From NCBI RefSeq assembly GCF_000717175.1, contig NZ_JNYD01000019.1:186001-250000 (forward strand): 64,000 nucleotides of DNA, in the 5' to 3' direction. The notes below the pieces were generated by a model. That model searched no databases, was not told the origin of the DNA, and worked only from the letters and a program-made list of their open reading frames with translations. The position numbers and the translations under genes are program-made. The DNA comes from Pseudonocardia autotrophica. Its GTDB lineage: Bacteria; Actinomycetota; Actinomycetes; Mycobacteriales; Pseudonocardiaceae. This document shows, piece after piece, positions 9,151-15,875 of the stretch (the stretch's first letter is position 1; every line of letters starts with the position of its first letter).

Positions 9151-9945
9151 TCAGGCGGGAAGCTTCTCCCCCGCCTCGACGGCCACGGTCAGGGTGTTGC
9201 CCTCCGGCGGCAGCGGGCAGGTCGCGAACGCGGTGAAGGCGCAGGGCAGGTTGACGACGCGGTTGAGGTCCACCCGCAGCGTCCCGTCCGGGCCCGGCTC
9301 GCCGGCCTTGAGGATGCGGCCGCCGCCGTAGGTGGTGTCGCCCGAGGTGGCGTCGCGGAAGTGCAAGGACAGGCCGGCGTCCTTGCCCGCCAGCGCGACC
9401 AGCTCCTGCGGGGTGCCGTCGACGCTGAACCGGACGGTGCCCACGGCGATCGGGAAGTGGTTCAGCCCCTCGACCACCGCGCCGACCGTGATCCGGTGCG
9501 GCTCGGCGTAGGGCTCGAAGCGGGCGTCGACCACCCAGCGCTCGTCGACCGGGAAGGCCGGGACGCCGGAGAAACCGGTGCGGGTGGGCGCCTGCGGATC
9601 GCGCACCCGCAGGGCATAGGTGTCCGTGCGCCGGGCGACCTCGATCTTCCGGTCGCCCGCGGTGACCAGGGCGCCGGGCAGGCCGTCCCGCGGCACGAGC
9701 CGGACGGTGCCGTCGACCGGCGCGCCCCGGGCCACGAGCCCGTCGGCGGCCGTGGCGGTCAGCTCCACGCCGCCGTCGCCGGTCGCGCGCCAGGTGCCGG
9801 GGACGCCGTCGAAGGTCGTGGGCGTCTCGGTGATCCACTCCAGTGCGGTGAGGCTGAGCCAGCCGTGCGGCGTGCGGAGCTCCTCCTCGCGCACGGCGTG
9901 CCAGGTGTCCCAGTCCTGCTGCAGGGTGCTCTCCGTCGTCGTCAC
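9151..9945 (-). CDS. DUF1684 domain protein
   Basis: A 264-residue protein that looks cytoplasmic. The DUF1684 pattern is present: DTWHAVREEELRTPHGWLSL at the N-terminus, then RDPQAPTRTGFSGVPAFPVDERW, YGGGRI and a C-terminal LPCAFTAFATCPLPPEGN. The family has no established activity. I chose GTG 9945; the open frame runs 55 codons further, but that extension is arginine-rich and lacks family features. It ends 18 bp from the convergent LuxR gene. Confidence 0.82.
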   Translation of the reverse strand: MTTTESTLQQDWDTWHAVREEELRTPHGWLSLTALEWITETPTTFDGVPGTWRATGDGGVELTATAADGLVARGAPVDGTVRLVPRDGLPGALVTAGDRKIEVARRTDTYALRVRDPQAPTRTGFSGVPAFPVDERWVVDARFEPYAEPHRITVGAVVEGLNHFPIAVGTVRFSVDGTPQELVALAGKDAGLSLHFRDATSGDTTYGGGRILKAGEPGPDGTLRVDLNRVVNLPCAFTAFATCPLPPEGNTLTVAVEAGEKLPA

Positions 9946-10102
9946 CTCTGGCCGAACGCCCCACGGCCCGGCCGCATTTCGTCGCCGCGACGATTCCCGC
10001 GGTGTGGATCGCCCGCTGTGCCGATCGGCCCGATTGTCCGGACGGGTTCGCGATGTGGGAGGCCGTTTGACCCGGCCGGGTCGCGTCTGGTGGGCTCGTC
10101 CC

Positions 10103-10174
10103 GTGGCCACGATCCTGCTGACGCGCCGGCGTCACGTCGACCACAAGCGCGTGCACTCCTGCGCCTGTCGCTGA
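10103..10174 (+). CDS. Cysteine-attenuator leader peptide upstream of sfnG
   Basis: A 23-codon ORF from GTG 10103. It carries LTRRRHVDHKRV, the signature of short actinobacterial leader peptides found before sulfur-assimilation genes, and ends in HSCACR with two cysteine codons (TGC, TGT) just before TGA. In mycobacteria such cysteine-containing upstream ORFs are reported to act as cysteine-responsive attenuators: ribosome stalling when cysteine is scarce raises downstream expression. The stop is 51 bp before the sfnG start. Confidence 0.8.
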   Translation: MATILLTRRRHVDHKRVHSCACR

Positions 10175-10225
10175 CCCGCCTCCCCGCGCGTACCGACATC
10201 CCCTTCTTCCCGCAGGAGCACAGCT

Positions 10226-11377
10226 GTGTCCTCTTCCCCCGACCTCCCCGCCGAGCCGCTGAAGTTCGCCTACTGGGTGCCCAACGTCAGCGGCGGCCTC
10301 GTCACGAGCACGATGGAGCAGCGCACCGACTGGGGCTACGAGTACAACAAGAAGCTCGCCCGGACCGCGGAGGACAACGGCTTCGAGTACGCCCTGTCCC
10401 AGGTCCGGTACATGGCGTCGTACGGCGCCGACCACCAGCACGAGTCCACGAGCTTCTCGCTCGCCCTGCTGCTCGCCACCGAGCGGCTCAAGGTCATCGC
10501 CGCCGTGCACCCGGGGCTCTGGCACCCGGGCGTGCTGGCGAAGTGGGTCGCGACGGCCGACCACCTCTCCGGCGGCCGGGCTGCGGTGAACGTGGTGAGC
10601 GGCTGGTTCAAGGACGAGTTCACCAGCCTCGGCGAGCCCTGGCTGGAGCACGACGAGCGCTACCGCCGCTCCGAGGAGTTCATCCGCGCGCTGCGCGAGA
10701 TCTGGACCAGCGACCACGCGGAGCTGCGCGGCGACTTCTACCGGATCCACGACTTCGATCTGAAGCCCAAGCCGGTCGAGGTGCCGGGCCGGGCGCACCC
10801 GGAGATCTTCCAGGGCGGCAACTCCACCGCCGCCCGTCGGAACGGCGGCCGCGTCTCGGACTGGTACTTCTCCAACGGCAAGGACTACGACGGCTTCACA
10901 GAGCAGGTGCACGAGGTGCGCGGGCACGCCCGCGACGCCGGACGGCCGGAGACCGGCCCGGGCGCGGTCCGGTTCGGGCTCAACGGCTTCCTCATCGCCC
11001 GTGACACCGAGCGCGAGGCGCGCGAGCAGCTGCGGGAGATCGTCGCGAAGGCCGACGTCGAGGCCGTCGAGGGCTTCCGGTCCTCGGTGCAGCAGGCGGG
11101 CGCCTCCACGGGCGACAAGCGCGGCATGTGGGCGGACTCGACCTTCGAGGACCTCGTCCAGTACAACGACGGCTTCCGCACCCAGCTCATCGGCACGCCG
11201 GAGCAGGTCGCGGACCGCGCGATCGAGTACAAGCGGCGCGGGGCGAACCTGCTGCTCCTGGGCTTCCTGCACTTCCAGGAGGAGATCGAGTACTTCGGGC
11301 GGCACGTGCTGCCGATCGTGCGCGAGAAGGAGGCGGAGCTCGCCGCCCGCCAGCCCGCTCTCGTCGCGGGCTCCTGA
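10226..11377 (+). CDS. sfnG: SfnG-like FMNH2-dependent dimethylsulfone monooxygenase
   Basis: A 383-residue luciferase-like TIM-barrel flavoprotein. Family landmarks are FAYWVPNVSGGLVTS at the start, FEYALSQVRYMASYGA, HPGLWHPGVLAKWVATADHLSGGRAAVNVVSGWFKDEF and FQGGNSTAAR. SfnG oxidises dimethylsulfone to methanesulfinate with FMNH2 and O2 as part of organosulfur scavenging; a partner flavin reductase is needed and none is seen here. The GTG at 10226 has AGGAG 8 nt upstream. The leader peptide before it and the SfnB-like gene after it support a sulfur-starvation role. Confidence 0.88.
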   Translation: MSSSPDLPAEPLKFAYWVPNVSGGLVTSTMEQRTDWGYEYNKKLARTAEDNGFEYALSQVRYMASYGADHQHESTSFSLALLLATERLKVIAAVHPGLWHPGVLAKWVATADHLSGGRAAVNVVSGWFKDEFTSLGEPWLEHDERYRRSEEFIRALREIWTSDHAELRGDFYRIHDFDLKPKPVEVPGRAHPEIFQGGNSTAARRNGGRVSDWYFSNGKDYDGFTEQVHEVRGHARDAGRPETGPGAVRFGLNGFLIARDTEREAREQLREIVAKADVEAVEGFRSSVQQAGASTGDKRGMWADSTFEDLVQYNDGFRTQLIGTPEQVADRAIEYKRRGANLLLLGFLHFQEEIEYFGRHVLPIVREKEAELAARQPALVAGS

Positions 11378-11381
11378 GCGG

Positions 11382-11519
11382 GTGCCGCGCTCGTCCCGGC
11401 GCGGCACGGTCACGGCGGGGTCGGCCCACGCCTGGCTGACCCGCCGCCGCCACATCGACCACGCCCGCGTCGTCACGCAGTCCTGTCCGGGTCATCCCGA
11501 TCGCATTATGGAACCATAA
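11382..11519 (+). CDS. Second cysteine-type leader peptide, upstream of sfnB-like gene
   Basis: A 45-codon ORF from GTG 11382, only 4 bp after the sfnG stop. It contains LTRRRHIDHARV followed by VVTQSC, matching the first leader closely, with one cysteine codon. It then continues PGHPDRIMEP, and its TAA stop lies inside the first of three palindromes. No start codon lies closer to the motif in this frame, so the true start is uncertain and the natural peptide may be shorter. By analogy it would make the downstream flavoprotein gene respond to cysteine supply. Confidence 0.68.
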   Translation: MPRSSRRGTVTAGSAHAWLTRRRHIDHARVVTQSCPGHPDRIMEP

Positions 11520-11604
11520 CGCAATTGCAGCCCCCGTTTTGCCGCGTTATGGAACCATAATGCGATTTCAGGGCCCGAGTTCGCGCGTTGTGGATCCATA
11601 ACGC
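11503..11604. promoter_or_regulatory. Three palindromic sites at exact 41-bp spacing
   Basis: Sites 11503-11522, 11544-11563 and 11585-11604 follow GCRTTRTGG-(AA/AT)-CCATAAYGC. Each has 9-bp arms with a single mismatch, and their centres are exactly 41 bp apart, close to four helical turns. They lie between the second leader peptide and the SfnB-like gene (ATG 11753). The spacers of the first two units are partly alike, so the array may have arisen by tandem duplication. They look like operators for a dimeric regulator binding one DNA face; the regulator is unknown. Each also reads as a minimal ORF (ATG GAA CCA TAA twice, GTG GAT CCA TAA once). Confidence 0.7.
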
Positions 11605-11752
11605 GATCCTCTGCTGATCCTTCCGCGTGCCCGGCGGGCCGCGTTCCGGTGCCCGCCCGCTGCGGTCGTCGGTGTTCCGTCCCGGCCGCCGCATTGCCCT
11701 GCACCCGCGGGTCGCCGCTGCACGCACCCGACACCTACCGACAGGACCCGTC

Positions 11753-12973
11753 ATGACCACGCTCGAGAACCGTCCCGAGACCCGATTCCCGACCACCCCC
11801 GCGACGCCCGACGAGTGGCTCGCCCGCGCCCGCGAGGTGCGCACGGTCCTCGCCGAGGGCGCCGCCGCCCGCGACCGCGCCGGCGAGACCCCGCACGCCG
11901 AGGTCCAACTGCTCAAGGACGCCGGCCTCGTCACCCTGCTCGGCCCGGTCGAGCACGGCGGCGGCGGTCAGGAGTGGCCGCTCGCCTACCGGGTGATCCG
12001 CGAGGTCGCCGCCGGCGACGGCTCGATCGGTCAGCTGCTCGGCTACCACCTGCTGTGGTTCTGGGCCGCCCGGCTCGTCGGCACGGCCGAGCAGATCGAG
12101 GCCGTCGAGTCCGAGGCCACCCGCAACCAGTGGTTCTTCGGCGGCGCGGTGAACCCGCGCGACGAGGACGTCGTGATCCGCGACGCCGGCGACCACATCG
12201 TCTACAACGGCCGCAAGTCCTTCTCCACCGGCAGCAAGGTTTCGGACGTCACGGTGTTGGAGGGCGTGCTCGACGGCACGGAGACGCACATCTTCGCGAT
12301 CGTGCCGAGCCAGCAGCCCGGCATCACGTTCCACGACGACTGGGACAACATCGGCCAGCGGCTCACGGAGAGCGGCAGCGTCACGATCAGCGAGGTCCAG
12401 GTGCCGTGGGACCAGGCCGCGGGCTTCCGGGAGAAGGCGTTCGAGCCGCGGGTCTACAACACGCTCAACGTGCCGACGATCCAGCTCGTGTTCGTGAGCT
12501 TCTACCTGGGCATCGCGCGCGGCGCCCTGGAGGAGGCCGCGGAGTACACCCGCACCCGGACCCGGCCGTGGCTGCACGGCGGGCAGGAGCGGGCCGTCGA
12601 CGAGCCGTACCAGCTCGACCTGTACGGCGACCTGGCGTCGAAGCTCTGGGCCGTCGAGGCGCTGGCCGACCGGGTCGCGGAGGAGGGCCTGGCCATCCAC
12701 CGCAACGCCTGGGAGGTCACGCCGCAGGAGCGCGGCGAGCACGAGCTCCGGGTGGCGGCCGTCAAGGCGCGGGCCACGGACGTCGCGCTCGAGGTGACCG
12801 GCCGGGTGTTCGAGGGCCTGGGCGCCCGGGCCACCGCCACGGAGCTGGGCTTCGACCGCTTCTGGCGCAACGTCCGCACCCACACCCTGCACGACCCCGT
12901 CGCCTACAAGCGGCGCGAGGTGGGGGCGTTCCTGCTGCGTGACGAGCTGCCCGAGCCGACCTGGTACAGCTGA
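11753..12973 (+). CDS. SfnB/DszC-family flavin-dependent sulfur-acquisition oxidoreductase
   Basis: A 406-residue protein of the acyl-CoA dehydrogenase fold. It lacks the usual catalytic glutamate context and matches the SfnB/DszC branch: EHGGGGQEWPLAYRVIREVAAGDGSIGQLLGYH, WFFGGAVNPRD, SFSTGSKVSD and the C-terminal FWRNVRTHTLHDPVAYKRREVGAFLL. Such enzymes use FMNH2 and O2 on sulfur compounds (DszC) or act in sulfone use (SfnB). The ATG at 11753 gives the normal length. The sfnG neighbour and the cysteine-type leader support a sulfur role, but the substrate is not settled. Confidence 0.82.
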   Translation: MTTLENRPETRFPTTPATPDEWLARAREVRTVLAEGAAARDRAGETPHAEVQLLKDAGLVTLLGPVEHGGGGQEWPLAYRVIREVAAGDGSIGQLLGYHLLWFWAARLVGTAEQIEAVESEATRNQWFFGGAVNPRDEDVVIRDAGDHIVYNGRKSFSTGSKVSDVTVLEGVLDGTETHIFAIVPSQQPGITFHDDWDNIGQRLTESGSVTISEVQVPWDQAAGFREKAFEPRVYNTLNVPTIQLVFVSFYLGIARGALEEAAEYTRTRTRPWLHGGQERAVDEPYQLDLYGDLASKLWAVEALADRVAEEGLAIHRNAWEVTPQERGEHELRVAAVKARATDVALEVTGRVFEGLGARATATELGFDRFWRNVRTHTLHDPVAYKRREVGAFLLRDELPEPTWYS

Positions 12974-12981
12974 CCCACCTC

Positions 12982-13021
12982 GTGAGTGGCGATAGTCGCT
13001 ATGGCGACTATCGCCACTCAC
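12982..13021. terminator. Perfect 18-bp GTGAGTG-family hairpin
   Basis: Arms 12982-12999 (GTGAGTGGCGATAGTCGC) and 13004-13021 pair perfectly around the loop tatg. It lies between two convergent genes, 8 bp after the left stop and 5 bp before the right one, so it can serve both as a bidirectional terminator. It belongs to the palindrome family also seen at 2695, 50670 and 63477. Confidence 0.8.
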
Positions 13022-13026
13022 AGGGG

Positions 13027-14295
13027 TCAGCCGACGCGTTCGCGGTCGTTCTCCGGCAGGCCGGCGCGGCGTTCGGGGTGCGGGGTGCGCAGGCGTGGGA
13101 GGAACCGGCCGGTGCGGGCCAGGTAGTTCGCGTACTCCTCGCCGAGGGCCTGGGTGAGGCCCGGCTCGCGGACCGCGCGGGCCTGGATCTGCACCGCGAC
13201 CACGATCAGCAGGGTGGCCAGCACCCCGAGCATGGTGGGCGCCATGACCAGCCCGCCGGCGGTGGCGACCATCATGCCGGTGAACGCGGGGTTGCGGACG
13301 CGGGCGTAGAAGCCGCTGCTGGTCAGGGCCAGGTTCTGGCCGCGCCGGCGGGCCGTGCCCATCTGGACCAGCGACGCCAGCACCACGGCCACGCCGAGGA
13401 GCAGCAGCCCGACCCCGACCACGACCCAGCCCGGCGAGCTGAACACGGCGATCGGCTCGATGACGTCGAACGCGACGAGCAGCGGGGCGACCAGGCCGAG
13501 CAGCAACGCGACCGCGAACAGCGCCCGGGACCACCAGGCGGGCGATCCGGGCCCGGTCCGCATCGGCGAGCGGCGCGCGCCGGCGCGGGCCCAGCGCCGT
13601 CCGACGCCGACCAGCACGCAGGCGACGACCCCGAGGCCGACGGCGAGCCAGGCGGCGAGGTTGTGGTTCAGCGTGGCGGAGGCGACCTCCCAGGCGCCCC
13701 GCCCGGTGAGCTGGCCGATCGCGTCGGCCAGCAGCACCACGCCGAACACGACGAACCCGGCCGCGGCGCCGTAGCGGATCGTCCGCTCGGGCAGCCGCTT
13801 GCCGAGCTGCCGGCCGACGACGATCGCCAGCGCGTCGGCCGCGACCATGCCGAGCGTCGACCCGAGCCACACGCCGAACCAGCCGTGCTGGGTGGCCAGC
13901 GTGATCGTGGCCAGCATCGTCTTGTCGCCGAGCTCGGCCAGGAAGAACGCCACCGACGCCGCGACCACCGCCGACCGGGCCTTGCGGTTGACCTTCTCCT
14001 GCTCGTCGTCGGAGAGCGAGTCGCCCTTGAGCGTCCAGGCGCCGAACCCGAGGAACGCGACGGCCGCGACCAGCGCGATCCAGCCGGTCGGGATGGTGGC
14101 GCCGAGGCCGTGGCCGACGGCGACGGACACGAGGTGCACGACCGACGTGGCGATCGTGATGCCCAGCAGCACGGGCCAGGTCTTGTAGCGTGTCGCGAAC
14201 GTCAGTGCCATGAGCTGCGACTTGTCGCCGAGCTCGGCCACGAAGATCACGCCGAAACTGATCAGGAACGCCGCGAGCACGTCCTGCATCGCCAC
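13027..14295 (-). CDS. GDT1-family Mn2+ exporter fused to an ICMT-like methyltransferase domain
   Basis: A 422-residue polytopic protein. Residues about 1-190 are a complete GDT1/UPF0016 unit with the two diagnostic ELGDK(S/T) helices (VAELGDKSQLMALTF, LAELGDKTMLATITL), the cation-transport motif of bacterial Mn2+ exporters and TMEM165. After about four further TM segments the C-terminal part (about 300-410) has the isoprenylcysteine methyltransferase/PEMT pattern: RVRNPAFTGMM, then REPGLTQALGEEYANYLARTGRFLP. The fusion is unusual. GTG 14295 and ATG 14289 both fit; GAGGGG at 14300-14305 is better spaced for ATG 14289. A manganese riboswitch precedes it. Confidence 0.85.
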   Translation of the reverse strand: MAMQDVLAAFLISFGVIFVAELGDKSQLMALTFATRYKTWPVLLGITIATSVVHLVSVAVGHGLGATIPTGWIALVAAVAFLGFGAWTLKGDSLSDDEQEKVNRKARSAVVAASVAFFLAELGDKTMLATITLATQHGWFGVWLGSTLGMVAADALAIVVGRQLGKRLPERTIRYGAAAGFVVFGVVLLADAIGQLTGRGAWEVASATLNHNLAAWLAVGLGVVACVLVGVGRRWARAGARRSPMRTGPGSPAWWSRALFAVALLLGLVAPLLVAFDVIEPIAVFSSPGWVVVGVGLLLLGVAVVLASLVQMGTARRRGQNLALTSSGFYARVRNPAFTGMMVATAGGLVMAPTMLGVLATLLIVVAVQIQARAVREPGLTQALGEEYANYLARTGRFLPRLRTPHPERRAGLPENDRERVG

Positions 14296-14300
14296 ACAAC

Positions 14301-14364
14301 CCCTCGATCTCGGGCCGGATCGAGGGAACGGGGTCTCTTCGATCCGACGTGAACCGGATCGAAG
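14301..14364 (-). promoter_or_regulatory. Expression platform of the Mn2+ riboswitch
   Basis: On the minus strand four segments follow the aptamer: 1 = CTTCGATCCG (14364-14355), 2 = CGGATCGAAG (14346-14337), 3 = CCCTCGATC (14326-14318) and 4 = GATCGAGGG (14309-14301). Pairing 1:2 (10 bp) consumes the 3' strand of aptamer helix P1, and 3:4 (9 bp) hides the GAGGGG ribosome site. Segment 2 can instead pair with TCGATCCG at 14323-14316, which opens 3:4. This predicts that manganese, by stabilising P1, frees segment 2 and switches translation on. Confidence 0.72.
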
Positions 14365-14457
14365 GTCTCGCTCGCCTGGTGGTGGTCAGGCCCCGCAGCC
14401 GGGCGATGTGGATCGCCAGTATGTCGACCGCGGCGTTGAGAGCTACTCCCCTTCGCT
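14361..14457 (-). promoter_or_regulatory. yybP-ykoY manganese riboswitch aptamer
   Basis: On the minus strand the aptamer begins GCGAAGGGGAGTAGC (the GGGGAGUAG loop 1 signature), continues with CGACATACTGG, and closes with GAGCGAGACCTTC, whose CCTTC pairs with the 5' GAAGG to form P1. These are the conserved landmarks of the yybP-ykoY class, which senses Mn2+ and typically controls exporters. It lies in the 5' leader of the GDT1 fusion gene, the expected target type. Confidence 0.9.
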
Positions 14458-14593
14458 GCGGCCGAACCTACCTCATCGATCCAGTCCGCTCGACACCCGG
14501 TTGCGAGCCCGTGAGGTAGTTCACTCGGGTTCTCGACGGGCGCACAGTGTCGTACGTTCGTTCAGATAGCTCTCGAGTGGACGCGGAGGAACC

Positions 14594-15760
14594 ATGCCCG
14601 AGGCCGTCATCGTCGACGCGGTGCGCACCCCGATCGGAAAGCGCAACGGCTCGCTCGCCGACGTCCATCCCGCCGACCTGTCGGGGTACGTCCTGCGGGC
14701 GCTGCAGCAGCGCACCGGCATCGACCCCGAGGTGATCGACGACGTCGTCTGGGGCTGCGTGAACCAGGTCGGCGACCAGGCGGCGCAGATCGGCCGGTAC
14801 GCCGTGCTCGCCGCCGGCTGGCCGGAGACCGTCCCCGGCGTCACCATCAACCGGGCCTGCGGGTCCAGCCAGTCCTCCTTCGACTTCGCCGCGGGCATGG
14901 TCATGGCCGGCCAGTACGACGTCGTGGTGGCCGGTGGCGTCGAGGCCATGACCCGGGTGCCGCTCGGCGCGGGCCGCGACCTCGGCCGCCCGTTCGGTTC
15001 GCTGGTGCGCGAACGCTACGAGGCCGACCTGACCAGCGGCGAGTTCCCGAACGAGGACTTCAACCAGGGCATCGGCGCCGAGCGGATCGCGAAGAAGTGG
15101 GGCTTCACCCGGCAGCGCCTCGACGAGTACTCGTCGCGCAGCCACGAGCTCGCCGCCGCCGCGATCGACGCGGGCGCCTTCGACGGCCAGCTGGTCCAGG
15201 TGCCCGGGCTGCCGGAGTTCACCGCGGACGAGGGCCTGCGCCGCGGCACCACCGCCGAGAAGCTGGCGAAGCTCAAGCCCTCCTTCCGCGAGGACGGGGT
15301 GATCCACGCGGGCAACGCCTCGCAGATCTCCGACGGCGCGTCGGCCACCCTGATCACCACACCGGAGAAGGCCAAGGAGCTGGGGCTCACCCCGATCGCG
15401 CGCTACCACTCCGGCGCGGTCTCCGGCGCCGACCCGCTGATGATGCTGACCGGGCCGATCCCGGCCACGCAGAAGGTGCTGAGGAAGAGCGGCCTGTCGA
15501 TCTCGGACATCGGCGCCTTCGAGGTCAACGAGGCCTTCGCCCCGGTCCCGCTGGCCTGGCAGGCCGAGCTGGGTGCGGACGACAAGGTGCTCAACCCGCT
15601 CGGCGGGGCCATCGCCGTCGGCCACCCGCTGGGTGCCTCCGGCACGATCCTCATGACCCGGCTGCTGCACCACATGCGGGACCGGGGCATCCGCTACGGC
15701 CTGCAGACCATGTGCGAGGGCGGCGGCACCGCCAACGCCACCATCGTCGAGCTGCTCTGA
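14594..15760 (+). CDS. Thiolase, acetyl-CoA acetyltransferase family
   Basis: A 388-residue thiolase with all active-site elements: acyl-accepting C89 in NRACGSSQ, NEAFAPVP, the histidine in GHPLGASG, and the second cysteine in MCEGGGTANA. It cleaves 3-oxoacyl-CoA with CoA or makes acetoacetyl-CoA. PNEDFNQGIGAERIA and the overall form resemble actinobacterial beta-oxidation or steroid-degradation thiolases, but no pathway genes flank it to decide. The ATG at 14594 follows GCGGAGG. Confidence 0.93.
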   Translation: MPEAVIVDAVRTPIGKRNGSLADVHPADLSGYVLRALQQRTGIDPEVIDDVVWGCVNQVGDQAAQIGRYAVLAAGWPETVPGVTINRACGSSQSSFDFAAGMVMAGQYDVVVAGGVEAMTRVPLGAGRDLGRPFGSLVRERYEADLTSGEFPNEDFNQGIGAERIAKKWGFTRQRLDEYSSRSHELAAAAIDAGAFDGQLVQVPGLPEFTADEGLRRGTTAEKLAKLKPSFREDGVIHAGNASQISDGASATLITTPEKAKELGLTPIARYHSGAVSGADPLMMLTGPIPATQKVLRKSGLSISDIGAFEVNEAFAPVPLAWQAELGADDKVLNPLGGAIAVGHPLGASGTILMTRLLHHMRDRGIRYGLQTMCEGGGTANATIVELL

Positions 15761-15767
15761 CCGGAGC

Positions 15768-15799
15768 CCGGTAAGGGGTCCTGCGGGGCCCCTTACCGG
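15768..15799 (+). terminator. Terminator hairpin after thiolase
   Basis: Perfect 11-bp arms CCGGTAAGGGG (15768-15778) and CCCCTTACCGG (15789-15799) around a 10-nt loop, starting 8 bp after the thiolase stop. Confidence 0.8.
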
Positions 15800-15875
15800 A
15801 AACGGTGCCGTACTGCACGGCCTTTCCCAGGGCGAGCACAGGCAGATCTCAGCTTCAGGGCGCAGAGTCTGTGGC

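Noticed and set aside
11503..11604. Recombination or attachment site considered for the three palindromes
   Set aside because: No integrase, transposase or mobile gene is adjacent, and the regular helical spacing upstream of a gene suits operators better.
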